Below, in pieces: positions 44,136 to 52,385 of a stretch of DNA of 64,000 bases (within the stretch, counting starts at the first letter, position 1; every line of letters starts with the position of its first letter). The notes under the pieces were generated by a model. It saw nothing but the letters and a program-made list of their open reading frames with translations. It made no database searches and was not told the origin of the DNA. The stretch is from Bacteroidota bacterium (GTDB lineage: Bacteria; Bacteroidota; Rhodothermia; Rhodothermales; JANQRZ01), in contig JBCDKT010000007.1 in the NCBI GenBank assembly GCA_038746285.1, positions 1 through 64,000 of the forward strand. The letters are read 5' to 3'. The position numbers were made by a program, and so were the translations under genes.

Positions 44136-45008
44136 ATGAATCTTGATTTGCCGTCAGTCCCGCCAAGCGCAGAGCGCGTCTCGTGCCCTCTGTGCTCTGC
44201 CGACGAGCCTGTACTCTGGGCTCAGGACAATGGGTACACAGCCCAGCGCTGCGGTGCATGCCGGTTCGTCTACGTCAGCCCGAGACCCTCCCTTGCTACC
44301 ATCGATGAAGCCTCGCAGACGGGCCTCCACCAAACCGAGCGGGGCGTCTACGACGCGGTCAGCGTCAGCGGCTTTAGCCGCAGGAAGGTGAGGATGTTCG
44401 AGGAGCGTCTAGGCACACTCTTTCCAGATGGTCGGCTCACGCAGCGCCCGGTGCGCTGGCTCGACGTCGGTTGCGGGTTCGGGGAATTGGTAGCGGCAGT
44501 GGAGGCGGTGTCTCACCCCGGGTCGGAGGTCACCGGTATAGACCCGTGCCGGCCCAAAGTCGATGTAGGTAGACGCAAGGGGCTCAGCGTTTCGGACGAC
44601 CAGTTGGAGGATGTCGGCGAGGGCTATGACGTGATATCGCTCGTCAACGTCTTCTCCCATCTGCCGGACCCCATCGCTTTTCTCGGAAGGCTGAGGGACA
44701 TGCTGGCCCCGAGCGGCGAACTGGTACTCGTCACCGGCAACGGGGCCGATGTCGAGTACGCAGACTACCCGGACCCTCTCTTGCTACCGGACCACCTGGT
44801 CTTTGCCGGAGAGCAGCACCTGGTCACTGCCATGCGCCGCCTGGAGATGTCAGTGCTGAAGATCGAGCGCTACGATCATTTCTACCGCGACCCTCTGCCC
44901 CTGTTTGCTGCGAAGTACGCGGCAAAGAGGGTGCTCGGGAGACCCGTCGCCTCCTGGAGCAGCAGGAGCGCGTTCCGGTCCGTGTTTATGAGAGCCAGGG
45001 TCGACTGA
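44136..45008 (+). CDS. SAM-dependent methyltransferase with N-terminal zinc ribbon
   Basis: 290 residues. Residues about 11-40 hold CPLC ... RCGAC, a two-knuckle zinc ribbon. The class I methyltransferase core has WLDVGCGFGELVAAVEAV (SAM-binding motif I), GIDPCRPKVDVG, DVISLVNVFSHLPDP and LAPSGELVLVTGN. The C-terminal part resembles those acting on cell-surface sugars or ubiquinone-like substrates. GC is visibly lower than in the neighbours, suggesting transfer. The substrate is unknown. Confidence 0.85.
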   Translation: MNLDLPSVPPSAERVSCPLCSADEPVLWAQDNGYTAQRCGACRFVYVSPRPSLATIDEASQTGLHQTERGVYDAVSVSGFSRRKVRMFEERLGTLFPDGRLTQRPVRWLDVGCGFGELVAAVEAVSHPGSEVTGIDPCRPKVDVGRRKGLSVSDDQLEDVGEGYDVISLVNVFSHLPDPIAFLGRLRDMLAPSGELVLVTGNGADVEYADYPDPLLLPDHLVFAGEQHLVTAMRRLEMSVLKIERYDHFYRDPLPLFAAKYAAKRVLGRPVASWSSRSAFRSVFMRARVD

Positions 45009-45093
45009 GGATTTTATCCTCCAGGTGGAAGGGGAGGCAGGCACGGGACGAGGCCTGACGGAATGGCAGTTTGCTGCAGGCCGGAGCCGTGCA

Positions 45094-45115
45094 GGCGTCC
45101 TGCCGGATAGACGCC
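45094..45115. other. Short hairpin in the gap before nadA
   Basis: GGCGTC (45094-45099) pairs with GACGCC (45110-45115), followed by GGGCGCTAAAAAAG. The 239-bp gap holds no other recognisable feature. It could be a weak terminator for the methyltransferase gene. Confidence 0.35.
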
Positions 45116-45247
45116 GGGCGCTAAAAAAGCCGCGCAGAGGGGTAGGGGCAGGATCGGTACAAAGTCTGCTGAGTGCCTGAGCGGGGAAGAACCCATGGGG
45201 GAATCACCCGTTTGTCTACCTGAAGCCTCTGCCCAGCCCAGATCCTG

Positions 45248-46282
45248 ATGCCCGAAACGCTCGACCTAATCACGCCCGACGTGCTCCCGCCCGACGCGCT
45301 GGCCGACTTGCTGGCGTCGGCCGGATACGTCCGCGAGCCCATCGACCCGACGCTCGACCTCTTCGAGGAGATCGAGCGCATGAAGGCCGAGAAGAACGCC
45401 GTGCTTCTGGGGCACTACTACCAGGAGCCGGAGATACAGGACATCGCCGACTTCATCGGCGACTCGCTCGGCCTCGCCCGCGAGGCGGCCCGGACCGACG
45501 CCGACATCATCGTCTTCGCCGGGGTGCACTTCATGGCCGAGACGGCGAAGATCCTGAACCCCAAGAAGAAGGTCATTCTGCCAGACCTCAACGCGGGCTG
45601 CTCGCTCGCCGACAGCTGCCCGCCCGACGAGTTCGCCGCGTTCCGGGCCGAGCACCCGGACCACATCGTCATCTCGTACATCAACTGCACCGCGGCGATC
45701 AAGGCGCAGACCGATATCATCTGCACCTCGTCGAACGCCGAGCACCTCGTCCGGCAGATCCCGAAAGACCAGCCGATCATCTTCGCGCCGGACCGCAACC
45801 TCGGGCGCTGGCTCAGCAAGGAGATCGGGCGCGACATGGTGCTGTGGGACGGGAGCTGCATCGTCCACGAGGTGTTCTCCGAGCAGGAGATCGTCCGCCT
45901 CAAGGCGCGCCACCCCGGCGCTCCGGTCCTCGCCCATCCCGAGTGCGAGGAGGCTGTCCTCCAGCACGCCGACCACGTCGGCTCGACCTCCTCCATCCTC
46001 CGCTTTGCGACCGAGAGCGACGCCGAGAAATTTATCGTGGCGACGGAGTCGGGCATCCTGCACCAGATGCAGAAGGACAACCCCGACAAGACGTTCATCG
46101 CAGCCCCGCCCTCGAACGGCTGCGCGTGCAACGACTGCCCGCACATGAAGCTCAACACGCTCGAGAAGCTCTACCTCTGCCTTAAGCATGAGGCCCCGGA
46201 AGTCACGATGGACGAGGAGACCCGGCTCCGCGCGCTCCGGCCCATCGAGCGGATGCTGGCCATGAGCGAGGGGGTGAGCTAG
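45248..46282 (+). CDS. nadA: Quinolinate synthase
   Basis: This 344-residue enzyme condenses iminoaspartate with dihydroxyacetone phosphate in NAD synthesis. Signatures seen are [42 protein letters not shown]-type sequence, [59 protein letters not shown] and [19 protein letters not shown]. Three conserved Cys ligate the 4Fe-4S cluster. nadB and nadC are not in the window. Confidence 0.97.
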   Translation: MPETLDLITPDVLPPDALADLLASAGYVREPIDPTLDLFEEIERMKAEKNAVLLGHYYQEPEIQDIADFIGDSLGLAREAARTDADIIVFAGVHFMAETAKILNPKKKVILPDLNAGCSLADSCPPDEFAAFRAEHPDHIVISYINCTAAIKAQTDIICTSSNAEHLVRQIPKDQPIIFAPDRNLGRWLSKEIGRDMVLWDGSCIVHEVFSEQEIVRLKARHPGAPVLAHPECEEAVLQHADHVGSTSSILRFATESDAEKFIVATESGILHQMQKDNPDKTFIAAPPSNGCACNDCPHMKLNTLEKLYLCLKHEAPEVTMDEETRLRALRPIERMLAMSEGVS

Positions 46283-46294
46283 AGGCACCGACCT

Positions 46295-46879
46295 ATGAGT
46301 CCTGGCCATCAGAGAGAAATTGAGCGGCGTCTCGTGGAAGCCGCACTCGATTCTTTTGCTTTCGTGTCCAGCGAGTACGGCCTCAGTAGGTCAGCATCGG
46401 ATGGCTCAGCAGTCGTCTTCGAATCAGACGCGGTGCGACTGACTGTCACTCATCACAGAGGGGAGATCGACGCCCGGTTCCACCGACTCGATCAGGCCTA
46501 TCCGGGAGGCCGCGGCCTTTCACTGAGTGATATCATACGCACCCTAGACCCCGCCAGCGCTCCACCAGGGCTGATGGCTCGAAATGACAATGTGGAGCGG
46601 GTCGTCGATATGCTGGCCGAGCGGGTTCGCCGTTGTGCAGTCTCACTCTTGAAGGGTGATGAGCATGCTTTCGAGCGGCTCCTGGAGGGCCAGCAGAATG
46701 CCGCCGCTCGGCACACGAGAGATATCCAGTTGCAGAGTGCGCGGTCACATGCTGGGGCAGCATGGGAAGCGAGAGATTACCGCGCAGTTGTCGATGCATT
46801 CGAGCCGATGAGAGCGGACCTGAGTCCCGCAGAGTATCGAAAACTCGCCTTTGCGAAGAAGCAACTCGGCCCCGAATGA
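46295..46879 (+). CDS. Orphan protein of low GC content downstream of nadA
   Basis: 194 residues (MSPGHQREIERRLVEAALDSFAFVSSEYGLSRSASDGSAVVFESDAVRLTVTHHRGEIDARFHRL...). The N-terminal half looks alpha/beta with RLTVTHHRGEIDA strands; the C-terminal half is helical. No family recognised. It starts 12 bp after nadA and has clearly lower GC than either neighbour, so it may be recently acquired and riding on nadA transcription. Confidence 0.7.
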   Translation: MSPGHQREIERRLVEAALDSFAFVSSEYGLSRSASDGSAVVFESDAVRLTVTHHRGEIDARFHRLDQAYPGGRGLSLSDIIRTLDPASAPPGLMARNDNVERVVDMLAERVRRCAVSLLKGDEHAFERLLEGQQNAAARHTRDIQLQSARSHAGAAWEARDYRAVVDAFEPMRADLSPAEYRKLAFAKKQLGPE

Positions 46880-46932
46880 GCAACCTTTTGCGGAGGAAAC
46901 GGTAGGCTCGGCAGACTCCAACCGACGCTGCC

Positions 46933-49284
46933 ATGCCTTCCTCCGCCGCCTCTTCTGATACGCCCGTCGCCGATCTCTCGCGGGGTGCCGCTTCCGTCCT
47001 CCCGTTCCTCTACGTCGCGTGGGCGGACGGCCTACTCGTGCCGTCGGAAATGGAGGCGCTTCGCGCGCGCGTCCGCGCCCAGGACTGGCTCTCCGACGCC
47101 GACCGAGACCAGCTCTGCGGCTGGCTCGACCCGCAGCAGCCGCCGGACGCGACGACCTACTTCGGCTGGGTCCGCGCCATCCGCCGCGCCGCCCGCCACA
47201 TCCCCGACGCCGACGAGAAGTCGCTCGCCGAGCTAGGCGTCGAGCTTGCCACGCTCGCCGGGGAGGAGGGAGGCGTCACGTTCTCGACGCCGGAGGCGCA
47301 CCGGGCGCTCGAAGAGATGGAAGCCGCACTCGGGATCGTCGGGCACGAGGTGGTGCGCGACCTCGTCGAGCGGACCCTGCCGCCGTCGGGTGACGGAGTG
47401 GCGAGCGCGGAGCCAGTCGTCGCCGTGCCGCCGTCGTTCGACATCGACGGGATGAGCCGGCTCATCGACGGGCCGCGCACCGACCTGCGCCGCCGCGTCC
47501 TCCGGCTGCTCCGCGACGACGCGTTCCGCCGCCCCGATCCCGACATCGGCGACCCGGCCTACCGCGAGATCGTGCTCGGCTGGACGAAACACCTCGCCGA
47601 GCAAGGCATCGGCGCGCTCGCCTTTCCCGACTACGCTGGTGGTGAGGGGGACATCGGCGCTTTCATCGCTGCTTTGGAGACGATCTCGTTTCACGACCTC
47701 GACCTCGCTATCAAGTTCGGGGTGCAGTTCGGGCTCTTCGGCGGGAGTATCAACCAACTCGGCAGCGAGGCGCAGAAGAAAAAGTACCTGGCCGACGTCG
47801 GTACGCTCGACCTTCCGGGCTGCTTTGCCATGACCGAGCGCCGCCACGGCTCGAACGTCCGCGACCTCCAGACGACCGCCACGCTCGACCGCGACGCCGA
47901 CGAGTGGGTGATCGAGACGCCTGCCGAGCACGACCACAAGGCGTGGATCGGCAACGCCGCCCAGCACGGGCGGATGGCGACGGTCTTCGCCCAGCTCGTG
48001 ATCGACGGCGAGGGCTTCGGCGTCCACGCCTTCCTCGTCCCGATCCGGGGCGACGACGGCGAGCCGATGCCCGGCATCCGCATCGCCGACTCGGGCCACA
48101 AGATGGGCCTCAACGGAGTCGACAACGGGCGGCTGTGGTTCTCGGGCGTGCGGATTCCGCGCGAGAACCTCCTCAGTCGGTTCGCTCGGGTAAGCGAGGA
48201 CGGTACCTACCTCAGCCCGATCCCGAGCGCGTCGAAGCGGTTTTTCGTGATGCTCGGTACGCTCGTCGGCGGGCGGATCGCGGTCGCCTCCGGGGCCAAT
48301 TCGGCGGCGAAGTGCGGGCTCGAGATTGCCGTCCGCTACGGCGACCGCCGCAAGCAGTTTGGCCCGGCTGGCGGGGACGAGGTCTCGATCCTCGACTACC
48401 TCAGCCACCAGCGCCGCCTGCTCCCACTCGTCGCGACGAGCTACGGGCTGACGTTCGCGCTCCACGACCTCGCCGAGCGCTTCGCCGCGATGCCGCCGGG
48501 CGCGGACACGCGCGAGGCCGAGGCCGAGGCGGCGGCGCTCAAGGCGATGGCCTCGTGGCACGGCACGCGCTCGCTCCAGGAGGCCCGCGAGGCCTGCGGC
48601 GGCGAGGGCTTCCGCTGGACCTCCCGCATCGCCTCCCGCAAGGCCGACTCCGACATCTTCACGACCTTCGAGGGCGACAACACGGTCCTCCAGCTTCAGG
48701 TGGCGAAGGGACTCCTTGCGGGCTACCGCCAGGAGTTCGAGGACCTCAACGCGTGGGGCCTGCTCCGCTACGTGCGCGACCTTGCCGAGACCCGCTTCGG
48801 CGAGATCAACCCGCTCGCCCGCCGCGACACCGACAAGCTCCACGACGCAGGCTGGCACGCTGCCCTCTTCGAGCGCCGCGAGCGGCAGCTTCTCGTCACC
48901 GCCGCCCGCCGCCTGAAGCGCCGGCTGGACCAGGGCATGGACTCGTTCGACGCCTTCGTCGAGGTGCAGGATCACCTCCTCACGCTCGCTTCGGCCCATG
49001 CCGAGCGGCTCGTCCACGACCGCTTCCGCGCGGCCGTCGACGCAACCGAGGACGAGCACCTGCGCTCCGTCCTGGACCTCGTCTGCACGCTCTACGCGCT
49101 CTGGCACATCGAGCAGGACCGAGGCTGGTTCCTGGAGCAAGGTGTGTTCGAGGGCACAGTCGCCAAAGCGATCCGTACCGAGGTCAACGCGCTTCTGCAC
49201 CGGCTGCGTCCGCTCGCCGTCGATCTCGTCGCGGCGTGGGGCATCCCGGAAGAGGTACTCGCCTCGGACCTCGTCAGGGGCTAG
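46933..49284 (+). CDS. Acyl-CoA dehydrogenase/oxidase with TerB-like N-terminal extension
   Basis: 783 residues, far longer than ordinary acyl-CoA dehydrogenases (about 380-400). Residues about 15-130 resemble a TerB-like helical module (VLPFLYVAWADGLLVPSEMEALRARV, HIPDADEKSLAELGVEL). Residues about 150-600 are the flavoprotein core (ALAFPDYAGGEGDIGAFIAALE, LPGCFAMTERRHGSNVRDLQTTATL, HKMGLNGVDNGRLWFSGVRIPRENLL, YGDRRKQFGP, EACGGEGFRWTSRI, TTFEGDNTVLQLQVAKGLL). The C-terminal helical region resembles acyl-CoA oxidases. FAD-dependent oxidation of acyl-CoA is expected; chain-length preference is unknown. Confidence 0.88.
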   Translation: MPSSAASSDTPVADLSRGAASVLPFLYVAWADGLLVPSEMEALRARVRAQDWLSDADRDQLCGWLDPQQPPDATTYFGWVRAIRRAARHIPDADEKSLAELGVELATLAGEEGGVTFSTPEAHRALEEMEAALGIVGHEVVRDLVERTLPPSGDGVASAEPVVAVPPSFDIDGMSRLIDGPRTDLRRRVLRLLRDDAFRRPDPDIGDPAYREIVLGWTKHLAEQGIGALAFPDYAGGEGDIGAFIAALETISFHDLDLAIKFGVQFGLFGGSINQLGSEAQKKKYLADVGTLDLPGCFAMTERRHGSNVRDLQTTATLDRDADEWVIETPAEHDHKAWIGNAAQHGRMATVFAQLVIDGEGFGVHAFLVPIRGDDGEPMPGIRIADSGHKMGLNGVDNGRLWFSGVRIPRENLLSRFARVSEDGTYLSPIPSASKRFFVMLGTLVGGRIAVASGANSAAKCGLEIAVRYGDRRKQFGPAGGDEVSILDYLSHQRRLLPLVATSYGLTFALHDLAERFAAMPPGADTREAEAEAAALKAMASWHGTRSLQEAREACGGEGFRWTSRIASRKADSDIFTTFEGDNTVLQLQVAKGLLAGYRQEFEDLNAWGLLRYVRDLAETRFGEINPLARRDTDKLHDAGWHAALFERRERQLLVTAARRLKRRLDQGMDSFDAFVEVQDHLLTLASAHAERLVHDRFRAAVDATEDEHLRSVLDLVCTLYALWHIEQDRGWFLEQGVFEGTVAKAIRTEVNALLHRLRPLAVDLVAAWGIPEEVLASDLVRG

Positions 49285-49312
49285 CGCGCCGCTCTGAAGT
49301 CGCTGGCTGCGC

Positions 49313-49531
49313 CTACTTGTACCGGTAGACGATCCGGCCCTTCGTCAGGTCGTAGGGCGACATCTCAACGTCGACCCGGTCGCCGGGGAGGATGCGGATA
49401 AAGAACTTGCGCATCTTGCCGGAGAGGAGGCCGAGAATTTCGTGCCCGTTGTCGAGCTCGACGCGGAACTGGGCGTTGGGCAGGGCTTCGGTGACGACGC
49501 CCTCTTGCTTGATCGGTGGCTGCTTCGCCAT
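49313..49531 (-). CDS. infA: Translation initiation factor IF-1
   Basis: A 72-residue S1/OB-fold protein ([72 protein letters not shown]), full length. It binds the ribosomal A site during initiation. It stands away from the ribosomal protein operon. Confidence 0.98.
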   Translation of the reverse strand: MAKQPPIKQEGVVTEALPNAQFRVELDNGHEILGLLSGKMRKFFIRILPGDRVDVEMSPYDLTKGRIVYRYK

Positions 49532-49664
49532 AAGGTGTAGCGGGGTGCATTGGTGAACAGACGGGGAACTGACGCAGGCCGCTAGAGGGCGGCTCCGCCA
49601 GGGTCTAACCTACGCACAAAAGCGCCCGTGGGTCCAGAGAGACCCGCACGCAGCGACGTGCCGC

Positions 49665-51185
49665 CTACCACTCGTTCTCTTCCTTCTCCACGCCGCGCTC
49701 GACGGGGATCGGGTAGTTCGACGAGAAGCAGGCGTTGCAGTAGCCCGTGCTGTTGCTGTCGCTCGCCTCGCGGACGGCCTCCATCATGCCTTCCACCGAC
49801 ACGTAGGCGAGCGATTCGACGCCGAGCCACGCGCCCATCTGCTCCACGTCGCGGTCGTGCCGGTTGGCGAGGAGTTCGCGCTCCGAGGGGAAGTCCATGC
49901 CGTAGAAACACGGCGAGATCACCGGCGGCGAGGCGCTGCGGAAGTGGACCTCCTTCGCCCCGGCGTTGCGGACCATCTTGACGAGCTGCTTGGCCGTCGT
50001 CCCGCGCACGACCGAGTCGTCGACCATCACCACGACGCGGTCCTTGAGGAGGCCGGCGACGGGGTTGAACTTGGTCCGCACCTTCATCTCGCGGGCGTTC
50101 TGGCCGGGCGAGATGAAGGTGCGCCCGACGTAGTGGTTGCGGATCAGCCCGATCTCGTAGCGCACGTCGTAGCCGAGCTTCTGGCACTCGGTGACGTAGC
50201 CGAGCGTGGCCGTGTTGGACGAGTCGGGGACGGAGATCACGATCGGGCGCTTCTCGCCGTGCTTGCGGTGCGGCGGCGGGGCGTCGTGCGCGAGCGCCTT
50301 GCCGATCTTGCGGCGGACCTTGTCGACCATCGTCCCGAAAATCCGCGAGTCGGGCCGGGAGAAGTAGACGTACTCGAAGACGCACTGGTTGACGCCGTGG
50401 TGGCGCGGGAGGCAGACGCCGTGGAAGGCCTCGGCGCTCCGGTCGCCGGTGCGCTCGGCGCGCTCGATCCCGGCGCGGTCGATGATGAGGATCTCGCCCG
50501 GGGCCACGTCGCGGACGTACTCGGCCCCGATGATGTCGAAGGCGCAGGTCTCGCTCGCCACGCAGTAGGCGACGCCGCCTGCGTGCTCCAGCCGGCCGAG
50601 CGCGAGCGGGCGGAACCCGTTCGGGTCGCGGACGGCGATCAGGGTGTCGTCGGTCAGGAGGACGAGCGAGAACGCGCCCTGGCACTGGTGGAGCGCGTCG
50701 ATGATGCGGGCGACCGGGCCGTCCTCGCGGCTCTGGGCGACGAGGTGAAGGATGAGCTCCGAGTCCGAGGACGAGTTGAAGAGCGTCCCCTTCGCCACGA
50801 GGTCCTCGCGGATCGAGCGGGCGTTCGAGAGGTTGCCGTTGTGGGCCAGCGCGAGGTTGCCCTCCTGGTAGTGAACGACGAACGGCTGGATGTTGGCCGG
50901 GTTGTCCGAGGCCCCACTCGTCGAGTAGCGCGTGTGTCCGATGGCGAGGTCGCCGAGGAGAGCGTCCTCGAACAGGTTCTTCTTGTCGAAGACATCGAGG
51001 ACGAGGCCGAAGTCGCGGTGGACCGGCATCATGGTGCGGCCGCGAACCTCGTCGTAGGTCGCCGTCACGATCCCGGCCGATTCCTGGCCTCGGTGCTGGA
51101 GCGCGTGCAGCCCGAAGTAGGTCAGCCGGGCGGCCTCCGGGTGGTTGAAGATGCCGACGATCCCGCAGTGGTCGCGGACGCTCAT
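49665..51185 (-). CDS. purF: Amidophosphoribosyltransferase
   Basis: This 506-residue enzyme catalyses the first step of purine synthesis (PRPP plus glutamine to phosphoribosylamine). It starts MSVRDHCGIVGIF; Cys7 is the expected N-terminal nucleophile after removal of a six-residue propeptide. The Ntn domain shows GLHALQHRGQESAGI and AIGHTRYSTSG; the PRTase domain has VVVMVDDSVVRGTTAKQLVKM. Cysteines near the C-terminus (TGYCNACFSSNYP) suggest a 4Fe-4S type as in B. subtilis. Confidence 0.97.
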   Translation of the reverse strand: MSVRDHCGIVGIFNHPEAARLTYFGLHALQHRGQESAGIVTATYDEVRGRTMMPVHRDFGLVLDVFDKKNLFEDALLGDLAIGHTRYSTSGASDNPANIQPFVVHYQEGNLALAHNGNLSNARSIREDLVAKGTLFNSSSDSELILHLVAQSREDGPVARIIDALHQCQGAFSLVLLTDDTLIAVRDPNGFRPLALGRLEHAGGVAYCVASETCAFDIIGAEYVRDVAPGEILIIDRAGIERAERTGDRSAEAFHGVCLPRHHGVNQCVFEYVYFSRPDSRIFGTMVDKVRRKIGKALAHDAPPPHRKHGEKRPIVISVPDSSNTATLGYVTECQKLGYDVRYEIGLIRNHYVGRTFISPGQNAREMKVRTKFNPVAGLLKDRVVVMVDDSVVRGTTAKQLVKMVRNAGAKEVHFRSASPPVISPCFYGMDFPSERELLANRHDRDVEQMGAWLGVESLAYVSVEGMMEAVREASDSNSTGYCNACFSSNYPIPVERGVEKEENEW

Positions 51186-51231
51186 GCTCTCGGACGGTCT
51201 AGGCGAGGGAGACGGTCTGGGCGGAGTGGCA

Positions 51232-51238
51232 CAAGGTA
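51232..51238 (-). promoter_or_regulatory. Possible -7 box of purF
   Basis: TACCTTG on the minus strand, 46 bases upstream of the purF start. Confidence 0.35.
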
Positions 51239-51280
51239 AACCCGCGGAGGGGTATGCGGTTCGGTGAATTTAGGTTCAGA

Positions 51281-51330
51281 GGACAGGGGACGGAAGACAG
51301 AGGACGGAAGACAGGGGACAGAGAAAGTCT
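51281..51330 (-). repeat. Pyrimidine-rich element upstream of purF
   Basis: The plus strand is a run of GGACAGGGGACGGAAGACAG-type units, so the purF sense strand carries CTGTCTTCCGTCC-type repeats. It is related to the elements before exbD (5383) and the ABC ATPase gene (36687). No complementary half is present. Confidence 0.5.
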
Positions 51331-51366
51331 CGCAACGCCCTCTCAGCCCCTGCGCGCCGCGCCAAC

Positions 51367-51396
51367 CCCGTAGGGGCGACCCCTCGTGGTTGCCCT
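51367..51396. repeat. REP-like GTAGGGGCG element, copy 1
   Basis: CCCGTAGGGGCGACCCCTCG followed by TGGTTGCCCTGG: the common head CCGTAGGGGCG with a tail ending GCCCTGG. Two further copies are at 51752-51780 and 51800-51830. Confidence 0.6.
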
Positions 51397-51423
51397 GGCC
51401 GAGGCAAACCCGGCCGCCGTAAG

Positions 51424-51963
51424 TCACAGCAGAATCAGCCCCACCGCAAGCGCGACGCCGACGGCGTCGGCCACGAGGTCGCGCGTGCTAAAAAGGGGGT
51501 TGACCGGCCGCCGGCTGTCGGCGACTTCTTTGGCTAGGCCGAGCGAGAAGGCGGTGCCCGCCGCAATCGGAATTGCCGTGCCCTCGTCCGCGCTGAGCTT
51601 GGCCGTGAGGACGTACTGCGCGCTGAGCGTCAGCAGAAAGCTGCCGGCCGCGTGGAGCGCCTTGTCGCGCCCGAACCACGGGTCCGCGAGGGTGGTGTCG
51701 GAGAGGGTGAGCGTGCGAGGGTGTGAGAGAGCGGGGGAAGACGGTGACAAGAACCGTAGGGGCGAACGGCGTTCGCCCTGTGCCCAGACCGGCGACACGA
51801 CCCGTAGGGGCGCAGCATGCTGCGCCCTGGTTCCGCCTGGCACGACCTCTCCGTGCAGCACCGCCGCCTGCAGCGAAGCGGGCGACTGTGCCAGCGCCGG
51901 CCCCGCGAGCAACACGGCGAGGACCACGAGACCTCGGACTCCCGACCCTCGACTTCTCGCCAT
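51424..51963 (-). CDS. DUF2279/YfiM-like exported protein with REP-like insertion
   Basis: 179 residues from the ATG at 51963, which overlaps the previous stop by one base. A signal peptide (VLAVLLAGPALAQ) is followed by a region (about 40-72) translated from two REP-like elements (RAQHAAPLRVV, GERRSPLRFL). The conserved part starts near residue 90: DKALHAAGSFLLTLSAQYVLT, GTAFSLGLAKEVADSRR, DLVADAVGVALAVGLIL, resembling DUF2279/YfiM small membrane proteins. The role is unknown; it is last in the SNF-symporter operon. Confidence 0.7.
   Translation of the reverse strand: MARSRGSGVRGLVVLAVLLAGPALAQSPASLQAAVLHGEVVPGGTRAQHAAPLRVVSPVWAQGERRSPLRFLSPSSPALSHPRTLTLSDTTLADPWFGRDKALHAAGSFLLTLSAQYVLTAKLSADEGTAIPIAAGTAFSLGLAKEVADSRRPVNPLFSTRDLVADAVGVALAVGLILL
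51752..51830. repeat. Two REP-like GTAGGGGCG elements inside a coding region
   Basis: CCGTAGGGGCGAACGGCGTT with CGCCC (51752-51780) and CCGTAGGGGCGCAGCATGCT with GCGCCC (51800-51830). Each has an inner palindrome (GGGCGAACG..CGTTCGCCC; GGGCGCAGCATGCTGCGCCC). They lie in the DUF2279-like gene without breaking its frame. Confidence 0.75.
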
Positions 51964-52385
51964 CACGTATCCGGCAGGTCGTTCGGGTCGAACCCAGGGC
52001 TGCCCTCAGAAAAGAGCTTCCGCATCGCCCACGTAGCCCCGCCGAACAGGATCAGCCCGGCGAAGAGCAGCACCAGGACCCCGGCCAGCGGCGTCGCGGC
52101 GAAGCGAACCGACACGTTCTGGCTCGTCCCGTCCGGCAGCCCGATCCGCACCACGCCGGCCCGCTTCGGCGTCCACCGCATCGACTGTGCCTCGCCGACG
52201 CGGATCGTGTCGCGCTGCGCCACGGCGCTGTTCGGGCGGTAAGTCACGAAGACGGTGTCGACCGGCGCGGCGAAGCGGAGGGTCAGCTCCTGGTTCGCCA
52301 CGGGAATCTCCGGTGCCAGGGTGATGGGCTGCGCCGCAGCGGGTGCGGCGAGCGCCAGGAGTGCGAGAAGACAGAGGGCACGCAT
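51963..52385 (-). CDS. Small membrane-anchored protein coupled to the SNF symporter
   Basis: 140 residues. Signal peptide MRALCLLALLALAAPAAAQ, then an Ig-like beta domain (LAPEIPVANQELTLRFAAPVDTVFVTYRPNS..., TPKRAGVVRIGLPDGTSQNVSV), one membrane helix near residues 100-122 (PLAGVLVLLFAGLILFGGATW) and a short tail (FDPNDLPDT). Its ATG overlaps the symporter stop (TGATG) and its own stop overlaps the next ATG the same way. An accessory subunit of the transporter is plausible but unproven. Confidence 0.8.
   Translation of the reverse strand: MRALCLLALLALAAPAAAQPITLAPEIPVANQELTLRFAAPVDTVFVTYRPNSAVAQRDTIRVGEAQSMRWTPKRAGVVRIGLPDGTSQNVSVRFAATPLAGVLVLLFAGLILFGGATWAMRKLFSEGSPGFDPNDLPDT

Noticed and set aside
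45009-45247. Possible structured RNA upstream of nadA
   Set aside because: Only one short hairpin was found; no known riboswitch signature could be matched.
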